NCBI RefSeq assembly: GCF_014652535.1
Contig: NZ_BMYZ01000001.1
Span: forward strand, 1,240,001-1,304,000
Direction: 5' to 3'
DNA length: 64,000 bases
Source: Cellvibrio zantedeschiae
GTDB lineage: Bacteria > Pseudomonadota > Gammaproteobacteria > Pseudomonadales > Cellvibrionaceae
The translations under genes and the position numbers were made by a program. Every line of letters begins with the position of its first letter. The stretch's first letter is position 1. Below are positions 16,230 to 25,057 of this stretch, in pieces. The notes below the pieces were generated by a model. It did not search any database and was not told the DNA's origin. It was given only the letters and a program-made list of their open reading frames with translations.

Positions 16230-16564
16230 GATGTGGGTAGTCGGTGAAAAAACTGCGTAAAACCCTTTAAACAGCGTGCTGACGCGGGTTTTGTATCTAA
16301 GTGAGGGGTTAAGCAGAGGTTAGAATTTTTTCTTCTAGGGTAAGTCGCTGTTTATTACTACATCTTGTGGTTCAACACCGAACAAAAATAATTGTGGATG
16401 AACTAAAAAATCGAACGATTTTTCGCGTCTATTTTCTGTGGGTTCTTCAAATCAGTATTGCGATATTATTATCATATAGTAATAATGACTACGTGATCGC
16501 ATGGACGATTTACAGCAGGCTAATAAAAATCCAAACACAAGATCGGCAATGAGGAAAAATAAAA

Positions 16565-17587
16565 ATGCGTCAATTAACTCGTTATTTTATTGTTTTTTTA
16601 CTCTTAACACCCCTCTGTTCCAGCGCATTTGCGGACCACCCCATCAAGCATCACGTGGGAATCGTTTGGGCCAGCCCTAAGGGTTTTAACCTTACGCTGG
16701 ATATCCACGTTCCCCAAACCCAAGCTACCAAGCCCAAACCAGTTTTAGTGATCTTCCACGGCGGCGGCTTCTTGCTAAATAGCAAGTCAATCATGACTGA
16801 CCTTGCGACCAGCATTGCAAGCCGTACCGATGTTATTACGGTTAATGTGAACTATCGTTTGCTGTCAGATCTGGATAACACCACCACTATCAACGAAATT
16901 ATTGAAGACGGTATGGGATCGGTGCTTTGGGTGAAGGACAACATCAAACAATACGGTGGCGACCCAACCAAAGTGGCGGTGACTGGCGATAGCGCGGGTG
17001 GCCATTTAGCTTCAATGGTGATGTTAGCTGGCCGTAATTTGGATAGTGACGGTTTTGCGAAAAAGCCGCTGGGCTTTAAACCTACTTACCTTCCACAGGG
17101 CATGACGGCTGAGCAGGTTGCCAGTAAAGACGGCTTGAAATTACAAGCAGCTATTTTGAGCTACACCGGATTTAGCTTAGTGGGTATGGCAGAAAATGGT
17201 TTTGAAAAAGGCGGTCCTATTTGGGGTTGGGCGCATGCAAAAGCGCGCGGCTTTTTTGGTGATGCTATCAACCTTAAAGATAACCCGGACTACTACCTGG
17301 CCCTTTCTCCAGATCAATATTTAGTAAACGCCAAAAAATATAAGTTGCCGCCACAATTTGTGCACGTAGGCGAAAACGACCAAGCCACTAGACCAGAATT
17401 TTCGCAAAAATATACGGAGCAGCTTAAGAGCTTGGGTCAATCCGTTCGCCTCAAAATTTATCCCGGTAAAAAACACGGGTTCCTCGATTCTGGTTGTAAC
17501 GATTACAACCAGGGTTGCTTTGATGATATGTCAAAACCTGCGGTTGACGACATGATTGCATTCTTAAACGAAGTATTCGGTCTGTAG
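16565..17587 (+). CDS. Secreted alpha/beta-hydrolase, HSL-like carboxylesterase
   Basis: A 340-residue exported esterase. A signal peptide (FIVFLLLTPLCSSAFA, cleavage near residue 23) precedes the alpha/beta-hydrolase fold. The oxyanion-hole motif is FHGGGFLL and the nucleophile elbow is VTGDSAGGHLA, with the catalytic His probably in KKHGFLDSG. This pattern is that of hormone-sensitive-lipase and BD-FAE-type esterases that deacylate sugars or small esters. A GAGGAAAA ribosome-binding site precedes the ATG. The next gene is a GH3 glycosidase, so removal of acetyl or feruloyl groups from hemicellulose fragments is a sensible guess, not shown by sequence. Confidence 0.83.
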   Translation: MRQLTRYFIVFLLLTPLCSSAFADHPIKHHVGIVWASPKGFNLTLDIHVPQTQATKPKPVLVIFHGGGFLLNSKSIMTDLATSIASRTDVITVNVNYRLLSDLDNTTTINEIIEDGMGSVLWVKDNIKQYGGDPTKVAVTGDSAGGHLASMVMLAGRNLDSDGFAKKPLGFKPTYLPQGMTAEQVASKDGLKLQAAILSYTGFSLVGMAENGFEKGGPIWGWAHAKARGFFGDAINLKDNPDYYLALSPDQYLVNAKKYKLPPQFVHVGENDQATRPEFSQKYTEQLKSLGQSVRLKIYPGKKHGFLDSGCNDYNQGCFDDMSKPAVDDMIAFLNEVFGL

Positions 17588-17706
17588 AAAAACACTTCAG
17601 CTTCAACATTCTGCACAGGGTTCGATTTAAAAAAACTTGTGCAGAAATTAACAAGCGGGCAAACACAGCGCAGCAGCATCTTGCTGCGTATCCCTCCAAT
17701 AAAAAG

Positions 17707-20418
17707 ATGGAATTCATTATGGGTAAATTTACTCAGTTAAAGCATTTCCCTCGCATGAAAAATTTGCGTGTGAAAAAATACCTAGGCACATCTTGTGCAC
17801 TTATTTCGGCAATGCTGTTTTCTGCGTTTGCCAGCGCGCAACTCATGCCAGATCAGCTTAAGCCAAAAGTTTTGCCATACAAAGATACATCGCTCAGCTT
17901 TGAAGAGCGCGCCAAAGATTTGGTGTCGCGTATGACGCTGGAAGAAAAAACACCACAGTTAATTAACGACGCACCGGCAATTCCTCGCCTTGGCGTGCGT
18001 GAATACAACTGGTGGAACGAGGGCTTACACGGTGTTGCAGCCTTAGGCGATGCAACCGTATTCCCGCAATCTGTAGGTATGGCCGCTGCGTTTAACGAAC
18101 CGCTCATGCAAAAAATTGGCGATGTGGTGAGCACAGAATTTCGCGCAAAACATTTTTCAAAACTCCATCGCTTTGGTGGCTCAGATTGGTTTGCAGGTCT
18201 AACCGTTTGGGCGCCCAACATTAATATATTCCGTGATCCGCGTTGGGGGCGAGGCCAAGAAACCTACGGTGAAGATCCATATTTAACATCACGTCTTGGT
18301 GTTGCCTACGTAAAAGGTTTGCAGGGTGATGATCCGCATTATTTAAAAACCGTGGCCACGCCTAAACACTATGCGGTTCACAGCGGTCCGGAGGCTGGTC
18401 GTCATAGAGACAACGTAAATCCTAGTGCAAAAGATCTTGAAGAAACTTATTTGCCTGCATTCCGCGCAACAGTGGTTGAAGGAAAAGCTGAGTCAGTGAT
18501 GTGCGCTTACAACGCCATTAACGGTGTTCCTGCTTGTGCGAATACTATGTTGTTAAAAGAAAACTTGCGCGATAAATGGGGCTTCAAAGGTTTTGTTGTG
18601 TCTGACTGCGCAGCAGTATTTGATATTTATTTCAAAGGCAGCCATGGCTTTACTGCGACACCGGAAGAAGGCATAAAAGCGGCCTTTGATAGCGGTATGG
18701 ATTTGATTTGTGGTGAGGCAAATGAAGTAGACAACATCAACAACGCGCTCAAAAAAGGTTTGGTGACCGAAGCGCAAATTGATACGGCTCTGGTGCGTTT
18801 GTTCACTGCGAGAATGCGCCTTGGTCAATTTGATCAACGTACACAAGTGTTTCCAAAAATTACCGCAAATGACAATGACACTGAAGCGCATCGTCAACTT
18901 GCTCGCACTATCGCCAGTGAATCACTCGTGTTGTTGAAAAATAAAGATAGCTTCCTGCCATTTAAATCGTCCATTAAAAAACTTGCTGTAGTTGGTCCAA
19001 ACGCTGATAGCGTTGCAGCATTGGAAGGTAACTACAACGGCAGTCCTTCAAATCCTGTGACTGTGTTGAAAGGTATGCGCGCGCGTTTTGGTGAAAATAA
19101 TATTCAATATGCACAGGGAACCGGGTTGGTTGATCCTGTTCAGTCAGCTGTTCCAAATAACGTACTGTGTGTTGATGAAAAATGTAAAAAATCCGGTTTG
19201 AACGCCGAGTATTACGCTGATAAAAGTTACAAAGATAAGCCGCTTGTTAAGCGTATAGATGAGAATGCAACGGTTAGCTGGCGCAACGAAGTTGCCAGTG
19301 GTGCCGTGCGTTGGACCGGTTTTGTGAAAGCGCCTGAAACCGGCACTTATTCCATGCGTTATCTTGCTGATGGTGGTTACCGTATTTGGGTCAACGACAA
19401 AATCGTTATTGATGCCTGGAACGTTGATTGGCGCCCGGTAATTGCGAGCGGTAATGTTGATTTGGTTGCTGGCCAAACCTATCGTTTGAAAATTGAAGCC
19501 TTCCAGCGCGGTGAGCAAGGTAATGAAAAATTGATGTGGAGTGTGCCTTCTAATCCTGGTGCGCAAGCCGCTGTAAGTGCAGCAAAAGATGCAGATGCCG
19601 TTGTGTTTGTGGGCGGTATAACAGCACAAGTTGAAGGCGAAGAAATGCCGGTGCCTATGCCAGGTTTTACTGGTGGTGATCGTACTGATTTGAATTTGCC
19701 AGCAGCGCAACGCGAATTGTTGAAGAAACTTTACGCAACCGGAAAACCTGTTGTGGTTGTGCTGATGAACGGAAGTGCATTGGCGGTTAACGAAGAAGAT
19801 GCATCTGCGACTGCGTTGGTTGAAGCCTGGTATCCGGGTGGGCAGGGCGGTGAAGCAGTTGCTTCCATGCTGGCAGGTGATTTTAGCCCGGCAGGTCGTT
19901 TGCCCGTGACTTTCTATAAGTCGCTTGATCAATTGCCAAAGTTCAATGATTACTCCATGGACAACCGCACTTACAGATTTCATACAAACGACGTACTTTA
20001 TCCATTCGGATACGGTTTGTCCTACAGCAAGTTTTCTTATGGTGAAATTAAATCGCCCAAGCAATGGGATTCAAATGGTGCTGTAACTGTGTCTGTGGAT
20101 GTAACCAACGTGGGTAACCTGGATGCTGACGAAGTGGTGCAGTTGTATGCCTCGCGTAAAGATATTCAAGGTTCGCCAATTCGTACGCTGGTAGGCTTCC
20201 AACGCGTTCACATTGCCAAAGGCAAGACACAAAAAGTGAGCTTCCAATTGGATGATCGCCGTTTAAGTACAGTAGACGCAAAAGGACAGCGTGCAGTGGT
20301 CCCCGGAACGGTTAACTTGTGGGTTGGTGGAGGTCAGCCAGCGCAGCGCGCGGGGCTTGAACCGGCAGCTGGCGGCGAAACCAGCTTGATCATCAAGAAA
20401 GGTAAAACTGTGTTGTAA
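17707..20418 (+). CDS. GH3 beta-glycosidase with inserted PA14 domain (beta-xylosidase/beta-glucosidase)
   Basis: A 903-residue exported exo-glycosidase. The signal peptide ends near SAMLFSAFASAQ; starts at 17707, 17719 or 17755 are all possible because all precede it. The GH3 N-terminal barrel carries WAPNINIFRDPRWGRGQE, KHYAVHSGPE and the nucleophile Asp in GFVVSDCAAV (about residue 300). The C-terminal alpha/beta sandwich is interrupted at about residues 490-620 by a PA14 domain (LNAEYYADKSY...GGYRIWVNDKIVID), which often binds substrate. A fibronectin-III-like domain ends the protein (VTNVGNLDADEVVQLY). Residues such as YNWWNEGLHGVA recall GH3 xylosidases. The upstream gene is an esterase, suggesting hemicellulose oligosaccharide breakdown in the periplasm. 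Confidence 0.93.
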   Translation: MEFIMGKFTQLKHFPRMKNLRVKKYLGTSCALISAMLFSAFASAQLMPDQLKPKVLPYKDTSLSFEERAKDLVSRMTLEEKTPQLINDAPAIPRLGVREYNWWNEGLHGVAALGDATVFPQSVGMAAAFNEPLMQKIGDVVSTEFRAKHFSKLHRFGGSDWFAGLTVWAPNINIFRDPRWGRGQETYGEDPYLTSRLGVAYVKGLQGDDPHYLKTVATPKHYAVHSGPEAGRHRDNVNPSAKDLEETYLPAFRATVVEGKAESVMCAYNAINGVPACANTMLLKENLRDKWGFKGFVVSDCAAVFDIYFKGSHGFTATPEEGIKAAFDSGMDLICGEANEVDNINNALKKGLVTEAQIDTALVRLFTARMRLGQFDQRTQVFPKITANDNDTEAHRQLARTIASESLVLLKNKDSFLPFKSSIKKLAVVGPNADSVAALEGNYNGSPSNPVTVLKGMRARFGENNIQYAQGTGLVDPVQSAVPNNVLCVDEKCKKSGLNAEYYADKSYKDKPLVKRIDENATVSWRNEVASGAVRWTGFVKAPETGTYSMRYLADGGYRIWVNDKIVIDAWNVDWRPVIASGNVDLVAGQTYRLKIEAFQRGEQGNEKLMWSVPSNPGAQAAVSAAKDADAVVFVGGITAQVEGEEMPVPMPGFTGGDRTDLNLPAAQRELLKKLYATGKPVVVVLMNGSALAVNEEDASATALVEAWYPGGQGGEAVASMLAGDFSPAGRLPVTFYKSLDQLPKFNDYSMDNRTYRFHTNDVLYPFGYGLSYSKFSYGEIKSPKQWDSNGAVTVSVDVTNVGNLDADEVVQLYASRKDIQGSPIRTLVGFQRVHIAKGKTQKVSFQLDDRRLSTVDAKGQRAVVPGTVNLWVGGGQPAQRAGLEPAAGGETSLIIKKGKTVL

Positions 20419-20465
20419 TCTGTCTATCGGTATCTATGTCGGGTGCGGATACTGATAAGATCCTG

Positions 20466-20502
20466 AAAATGGTTTCGATGAAAGTCGGAGCCATTTTTTT
20501 TA
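20466..20502 (+). terminator. Probable terminator after the GH3 gene
   Basis: AAAATGG...CCATTTT arms, extended by further pairs with G-U, are followed by eight T residues about 60 bp past the GH3 stop. Confidence 0.6.
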
Positions 20503-20542
20503 ACAAACCCTTTTAACTTTTCTCAACATACAGAAAATTCCT

Positions 20543-21304
20543 ATGAAAAAATTAATCTGTGTCTTAGGTATTTTGTTTAGCGTTTTATTAACGGTTACAC
20601 CCGTCCAGGCAGCTGAGCCCGCTCCGGTTTATGAGCTGCGTATTTATACTGTTCACCCAGGCAAAATGCCGGACATGCTAGCGCGTTTTAAAAACCACAC
20701 CACTAAAATTTTTGAGCGCCACGGTATGGTCAATGTGGGTTACTGGGTGCCGGTAGAGCAAAAAGACGGCGACAAACTTTATTACATTCTCAAACACAAA
20801 AGTCGTGCGGCAGCCGAGGTCTCATGGAAAGCTTTTGGTGATGATCCTGAATGGGTAAAAGTTCGCACAGCCAGTGAAGCGAATGGACCTATTGTGCAAG
20901 GTGTCGAATCTGTGTTTTTAGCACCAGCAGATTATTCGCCGGAAAAGTTTAAACTCGCCGGAAAACATATATTCGAGTTGCGCACCTACACGACTAACGA
21001 CGATAAGTTGAGCACATTAGATACGCGTTTTCGTGAACACACGATTAAACTGTTTGCTAAACATGGGATGACAAATATTGCTTATTGGCATCCAACAGAT
21101 GCAGATAAAGGCAGTGCAAATACTTTGATCTACTTGCTGGCACATAAAGATCGCGACGCTGCAACCCAATCCTGGGCAAATTTTATTGCTGACCCTGAAT
21201 GGATAAAAGTCCGCGATGCATCGCAAATCAACGGCAAAATCTTGATAGAAAATGGAATTAAATCAGTGTTTATGAATCCGACGGATTTTTCTCGTTTGCA
21301 TTAA
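20543..21304 (+). CDS. Secreted protein with two NIPSNAP domains
   Basis: A 253-residue exported protein. The signal peptide (GILFSVLLTVTPVQAAE) is followed by two tandem NIPSNAP/dimeric alpha-beta-barrel domains. Each begins with YELRIYTVHPGKMPDMLARF or FELRTYTTNDDKLSTLDTRF and each has a HGM.N(V/I)(G/A)YW strand and a DPEW(V/I)KVR segment. The two halves clearly arose by duplication. NIPSNAP proteins have no settled biochemical role in bacteria. It follows the GH3 gene by 124 bp with a terminator-like hairpin between, so it is probably expressed separately. Confidence 0.88.
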   Translation: MKKLICVLGILFSVLLTVTPVQAAEPAPVYELRIYTVHPGKMPDMLARFKNHTTKIFERHGMVNVGYWVPVEQKDGDKLYYILKHKSRAAAEVSWKAFGDDPEWVKVRTASEANGPIVQGVESVFLAPADYSPEKFKLAGKHIFELRTYTTNDDKLSTLDTRFREHTIKLFAKHGMTNIAYWHPTDADKGSANTLIYLLAHKDRDAATQSWANFIADPEWIKVRDASQINGKILIENGIKSVFMNPTDFSRLH

Positions 21305-21319
21305 AAGAGAAGGGCGCGC

Positions 21320-23581
21320 TTAGTGCGCGCCTACCTGCATATAAAGATTAAATTTTCCGTCATCCGCGAAACCTATGCCGAGATAAGCAGGGCCTAAAGG
21401 TGTTTCGCCACCTAAATAAATTACCGCAGAATTTAACCAGCCATCTGTTTCATCAAAAGTATAGGCATTTTTTAATTTAGCCGCTTCCAAACCCAAGCCC
21501 AAACGCAAATCTCCGTTAAATCCTAGCGGCATTCGGCCAATAATACGTTCACCGCGCAAGTGAGCGTAGAGCGCATTATCAGCAATAATTTGATTGCTTG
21601 CGAAGGCCGACAGGTTTAGAAAACCGCCAAGATAGGCAGCATCTACGGCAGGCAATTGTCCAAAGACTGAGCGAATGTAAGATGCCCGGCCTGCCAATAC
21701 AAATTTATCGAGCGGGTAGGCGAAATTAAATTCGCTGCTTAATTTTCCGTAGCCTTCGTGGGTAGATTCAAAATAACTAATTTGAGTTGACCAACCGCGC
21801 GAGGGAAAATGCAAACGGTTGCGGCGATCAATATTTATATCAAATAAGCTGCCACCAAATTTGTCGTGGGAGTTCCCCAGTTCTACTGAGCTGAGGTCAG
21901 AGGTGCTTTTAATATCGTATTCGCGCCACGCAAATTTCATTTGACCAAAATTGCCCAGGTTTCTACCTAAGGCTAATTCAGACCAGGCGCGAACAACTTC
22001 ATATTCGGCAATTTTTTCATCGTTTTGAAACACATTTACCATTTCGCTTTTACGATAAAGCGAAGGTTGTACAAAATAAGTTTGGCGGTAATTCAGTGGT
22101 TGATACAATTCAACTTCAAAACCAGGGTTGCTGCCGATATCCATGCTGCCAAAAAGCTCGCCACCGTGATGATTGATCCATGTACTGCGGTAGGCCGCGC
22201 GTAAATCGAAATTGGTGCCTTGGCGATATTCGTTGTTAATATCAAACCCAAAGATGAAATAATCCGAGCTCCATGTCGCTTCGCGGGCGTTAATTTTTAA
22301 GATGTTTTTTTCACCCGGCGACTCGATTGAATAATCCACATTTTCATAAAAGCCATCGCCGTAAAGCCGAATTAAATCTTGTTCAAGATTTTTAATGTCC
22401 AAAGGCTTTTGGATTTTCTGGCGAATGTGTTGCTTAATGTATTCGGGTGATTGATCTTTTAATGGGCTAATTGCAATTTCATCAATACGAATGGGCTCTT
22501 GGGAGCTTTTTTTGTCATGGCGCCAATCGGCGTATGCAGATTCGCTAACAGAATATTGTTTTAGCTTGTCGAGTTTTGCTTCTGCGGCTGCCTTGCCTAT
22601 ATCTGCCGCCGTTTTATAGCGTAAAAAATCCGCTGCCGAGAAATCGCCTAGTGCGGGCTCCAAATAAATATCTTGTGAACGCAAAGTAGAAATTGACTGT
22701 GCAACATTTTGCTTGGCCAAAATATCAATCATTTGCGTGGTAACGCTTAGCAGTGAATCAATTTCTTCGGCGGGTTTTAAGGGGGTTCCCACGTTCACCG
22801 CAATAATAATATCGGGGTTGCATAGCTCACGCGCCACGCCAACCGGCAAGTTATCCACCAAGCCGCCGTCTACTAATTTGTGGCCTTCGTAATCAATCGG
22901 CGTCATAAGCCCTGGCACAGACATGCTCGCTCGCATGGCCATGGGCAAGCTGCCTTTTTTGAACACAAATTTTTCACCCGTACCTATATCGGTTGCTACA
23001 AGCGCAAGTGGTATGGGCATTTCTTCAATATTACGAGCGGCGTAATCGGCGCCGACTAATAAGTTGAAAAACAATTTAATTTTTGTGCCGGCGATAACCC
23101 CAGGTTTAATTTGTACACCGCGTTTGGTCAAGCCTAATTCTGTGCCGGATAAAAAACGATTACTAACGCGCTTTTTACGAAACCCTAGCTGCGAATAATC
23201 GGCGGAATCGAGAAATAAATCAGTCCAATCTGCTTTGTTTAATTTTTCACGCATTTCTGCAGGTGAAAGACCTGCGGCATAAGCTCCTGCGGCAAGCCCA
23301 CCCATACTGGTACCTACAACACAGGCGAGTGGAATGCGTTCACGTTCAAGCACTTCGAGTACGCCAATATGCGCAGCACCGCGTGCGCCACCGCCGCCCA
23401 ACACTAATGCAATGCGTGGCGCGCGCTGGTCATGTTGTTGTGATTCAAAGGATTGCTTTTCAATAGATTGTTGGGCAAGGGCAGGGTAGTGAACAAGTCC
23501 ACCCAATAAAAAAAAGAATAAGGCGACCCAATTAAGCTTCTGCTTTGCGCGAATATTTTTCTTCCAGTAACGACAGTCCAC
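21320..23581 (-). CDS. Patatin-like phospholipase with POTRA and outer-membrane barrel (type Vd, PlpD-like)
   Basis: A 753-residue outer-membrane protein. After a signal peptide (FFFLLGGLVHYPALAQ) comes a patatin domain with the glycine-rich loop LGGGGARGAAH, the nucleophile Ser in GTSMGG (about residue 90) and the dyad Asp in DGGLVDN (about residue 237). A POTRA-like segment follows (EYIKQHIRQKIQKPLDIKNL) and then a 16-strand-type barrel of the Omp85/FhaC kind to the C-terminus. This order matches P. aeruginosa PlpD, a type Vd autotransporter whose lipase domain is exported through its own barrel. Translation starts at a GTG with an ACAGGAAC ribosome-binding site. Substrate and release from the barrel are not visible from sequence. 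Confidence 0.92.
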   Translation of the reverse strand: MDCRYWKKNIRAKQKLNWVALFFFLLGGLVHYPALAQQSIEKQSFESQQHDQRAPRIALVLGGGGARGAAHIGVLEVLERERIPLACVVGTSMGGLAAGAYAAGLSPAEMREKLNKADWTDLFLDSADYSQLGFRKKRVSNRFLSGTELGLTKRGVQIKPGVIAGTKIKLFFNLLVGADYAARNIEEMPIPLALVATDIGTGEKFVFKKGSLPMAMRASMSVPGLMTPIDYEGHKLVDGGLVDNLPVGVARELCNPDIIIAVNVGTPLKPAEEIDSLLSVTTQMIDILAKQNVAQSISTLRSQDIYLEPALGDFSAADFLRYKTAADIGKAAAEAKLDKLKQYSVSESAYADWRHDKKSSQEPIRIDEIAISPLKDQSPEYIKQHIRQKIQKPLDIKNLEQDLIRLYGDGFYENVDYSIESPGEKNILKINAREATWSSDYFIFGFDINNEYRQGTNFDLRAAYRSTWINHHGGELFGSMDIGSNPGFEVELYQPLNYRQTYFVQPSLYRKSEMVNVFQNDEKIAEYEVVRAWSELALGRNLGNFGQMKFAWREYDIKSTSDLSSVELGNSHDKFGGSLFDINIDRRNRLHFPSRGWSTQISYFESTHEGYGKLSSEFNFAYPLDKFVLAGRASYIRSVFGQLPAVDAAYLGGFLNLSAFASNQIIADNALYAHLRGERIIGRMPLGFNGDLRLGLGLEAAKLKNAYTFDETDGWLNSAVIYLGGETPLGPAYLGIGFADDGKFNLYMQVGAH

Positions 23582-23608
23582 AATTGTTCCTGTAAAAATT
23601 CTAAATAT

Positions 23609-24193
23609 TTATGGGTAAGATCTAATGAGCCTTTGGCTTTCGTAAGACTCTGGATAACGGCGAGCTTCAATTTTATAGTAGGCGCGCAGTAAGTCCGCTT
23701 CTATACCAATTTTTCCACGGGCTTCTTTAATGCTGAGATGGGCTAGTGAAGGGTAATCGACTTTATTGAGTGGCTGGCAGTTGGAGATGTAACCGAGCCT
23801 GACGGCATCTTTATAAATTTGAAAATCTTCGTCGCTAAAACGATAGTTCTTGGGGTAAAAATGTTTGGTGAATAAGCCGTAAAGTTTTTCTTCCCATTCG
23901 CCCACTTGCTTGGTCGAACCCATGGTAAAGCCGATGACAAAAGCTTCGTCTTTGGGTAATACGCCTCGGCCTAATAAAATATGAATGTAATCGTGAGTGG
24001 CAAGATCAGTTGCGCCAGAAAAAATATCTATGCCCGGTAAATCGTATTTGGGGTTTTCGACCAATTGCACCAGCAGCGGAATCGACTCTTGCTGCAATGC
24101 AATTGCTTTCATTTGTGCATAGGCCTCCGCAAGAGTTTGTTGGTCCTCATGCAGGGGAATGAGCCATTCGCGTACTTGCTTGGGTAAACTCAT
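23609..24193 (-). CDS. Coq4-like family protein
   Basis: A 194-residue cytoplasmic protein. The segment HDYIHILLGRGVLPKDE fits HDxxH-x11-E, the metal-binding signature of Coq4, the ubiquinone-synthesis protein that removes the C1 carboxyl and hydroxylates that position in eukaryotes. Length and the mainly helical character also fit Coq4-like proteins. No ubiquinone gene is adjacent: the neighbours are a patatin autotransporter and an RNA methyltransferase. The start at 24193 has an AAGGACA ribosome-binding site. I did not recognise it by overall similarity, so the call rests on the motif. Confidence 0.6.
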   Translation of the reverse strand: MSLPKQVREWLIPLHEDQQTLAEAYAQMKAIALQQESIPLLVQLVENPKYDLPGIDIFSGATDLATHDYIHILLGRGVLPKDEAFVIGFTMGSTKQVGEWEEKLYGLFTKHFYPKNYRFSDEDFQIYKDAVRLGYISNCQPLNKVDYPSLAHLSIKEARGKIGIEADLLRAYYKIEARRYPESYESQRLIRSYP

Positions 24194-24229
24194 AGTGTTG
24201 TCCTTAGTGAATGCCCTTTAATCCATTTG

Positions 24230-24952
24230 CTAACGTACTAATTCATAAGCGCACATGTTAACGGCAGAGGCCAGGTTGAGCGAATCAATTGCGCCACAGC
24301 CTGGAATATTGAATGAGTGAAAGCAAATGTCTTTTAATAAATCGTCTGGCAATCCGCGCGCTTCGTTACCAAATAAATAACAGTCGTAATCTTTGAAGGA
24401 AACTTCACTGACTTTATCGCCATGCATATGCAAGCAGGCAATTTTGTTAAAACGTTTGCCGATTTCTGCGATTGAAACGTCTAGCTCCATGGGTAAATGA
24501 AATATGGCGCCCATGCTTGAGCGAACAACTTTTGGGTTATAGGGGTCAACAGAATTAGGGCTGAGCAGCAAACGAAAATTTCCAAACCACGCAAGTGTGC
24601 GCACAATAGTGCCGAGATTGCCGGGGTCTTGTACTTCGTGTAAATAAATCGCGCGCTCTGTATTTTGCGCAGCAGACGCCGCTGGTAAGAAGGGTACTAT
24701 AGCCAAAATTCCCTGTGGAGTTTTGGTGTCAGAAACTTGCGACATTTGTTTTTCAGTGATGACGTTTTTTCTAAACTCGCTCGGCCAATCCGCATAAGCT
24801 TCGGTAATATAAAGCTCGCTTTTTTTCAGCTCCGGAATTTTTTCAGCAGCTTTTTGCAACTCAAGCACAAGATGTTCACCCTCAACCAAAAAATGGCCGA
24901 GTTCTTCGCGGTATTTTTTTTGCTGAAGTTTTTTTACGTCGTCGAGTTTCAT
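24230..24952 (-). CDS. SpoU/TrmH-family RNA 2'-O-methyltransferase
   Basis: A 240-residue SPOUT methyltransferase acting on rRNA or tRNA ribose with S-adenosylmethionine. The three family motifs are visible: motif 1 NLGTIVRTLAWFG, motif 2 CYLFGNEARGLPDD and motif 3 SFNIPGCGAIDSLNLASAV. The N-terminal part (RNA-binding L30e-like) includes FLVEGEHLVLELQKA. I prefer the ATG at 24952 (MKLDDVKKLQ), which begins at the usual family start; one at 24973 is also possible. Target nucleotide is unknown. It lies 36 bp upstream of the Coq4-like gene on the same strand. Confidence 0.9.
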   Translation of the reverse strand: MKLDDVKKLQQKKYREELGHFLVEGEHLVLELQKAAEKIPELKKSELYITEAYADWPSEFRKNVITEKQMSQVSDTKTPQGILAIVPFLPAASAAQNTERAIYLHEVQDPGNLGTIVRTLAWFGNFRLLLSPNSVDPYNPKVVRSSMGAIFHLPMELDVSIAEIGKRFNKIACLHMHGDKVSEVSFKDYDCYLFGNEARGLPDDLLKDICFHSFNIPGCGAIDSLNLASAVNMCAYELVR

Positions 24953-25057
24953 AGTTTTTTGCCATGTGGGCACAATGGTGCTGACTTTTAAATCATTATT
25001 TTCGTTTAAAGCAACATCCGCATCCGTGCGGAGGATTACATTAGTTTTGGGTGGTGA

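Larger units (their letters stand above)
15602..16564. other. Long non-coding region upstream of nrdA
   Basis: This 963-bp gap lies between nrdA (minus) and the esterase gene (plus). I see no supported gene; short open frames lack ribosome-binding sites and family resemblance. It holds an NrdR-box-like site at 15935-15950, a second weaker one at 16134-16149, a hairpin CTATTGG-AAA-CCAATAG at 16101-16117, and a perfect DnaA box at 16221-16229. Much of it is probably nrdA control DNA and leader. Confidence 0.6.

Noticed and set aside
16367-16552. A 61-codon open frame in the nrdA upstream region
   Set aside because: No ribosome-binding site, no recognisable family, and it lies in the AT-rich stretch just before the esterase gene.
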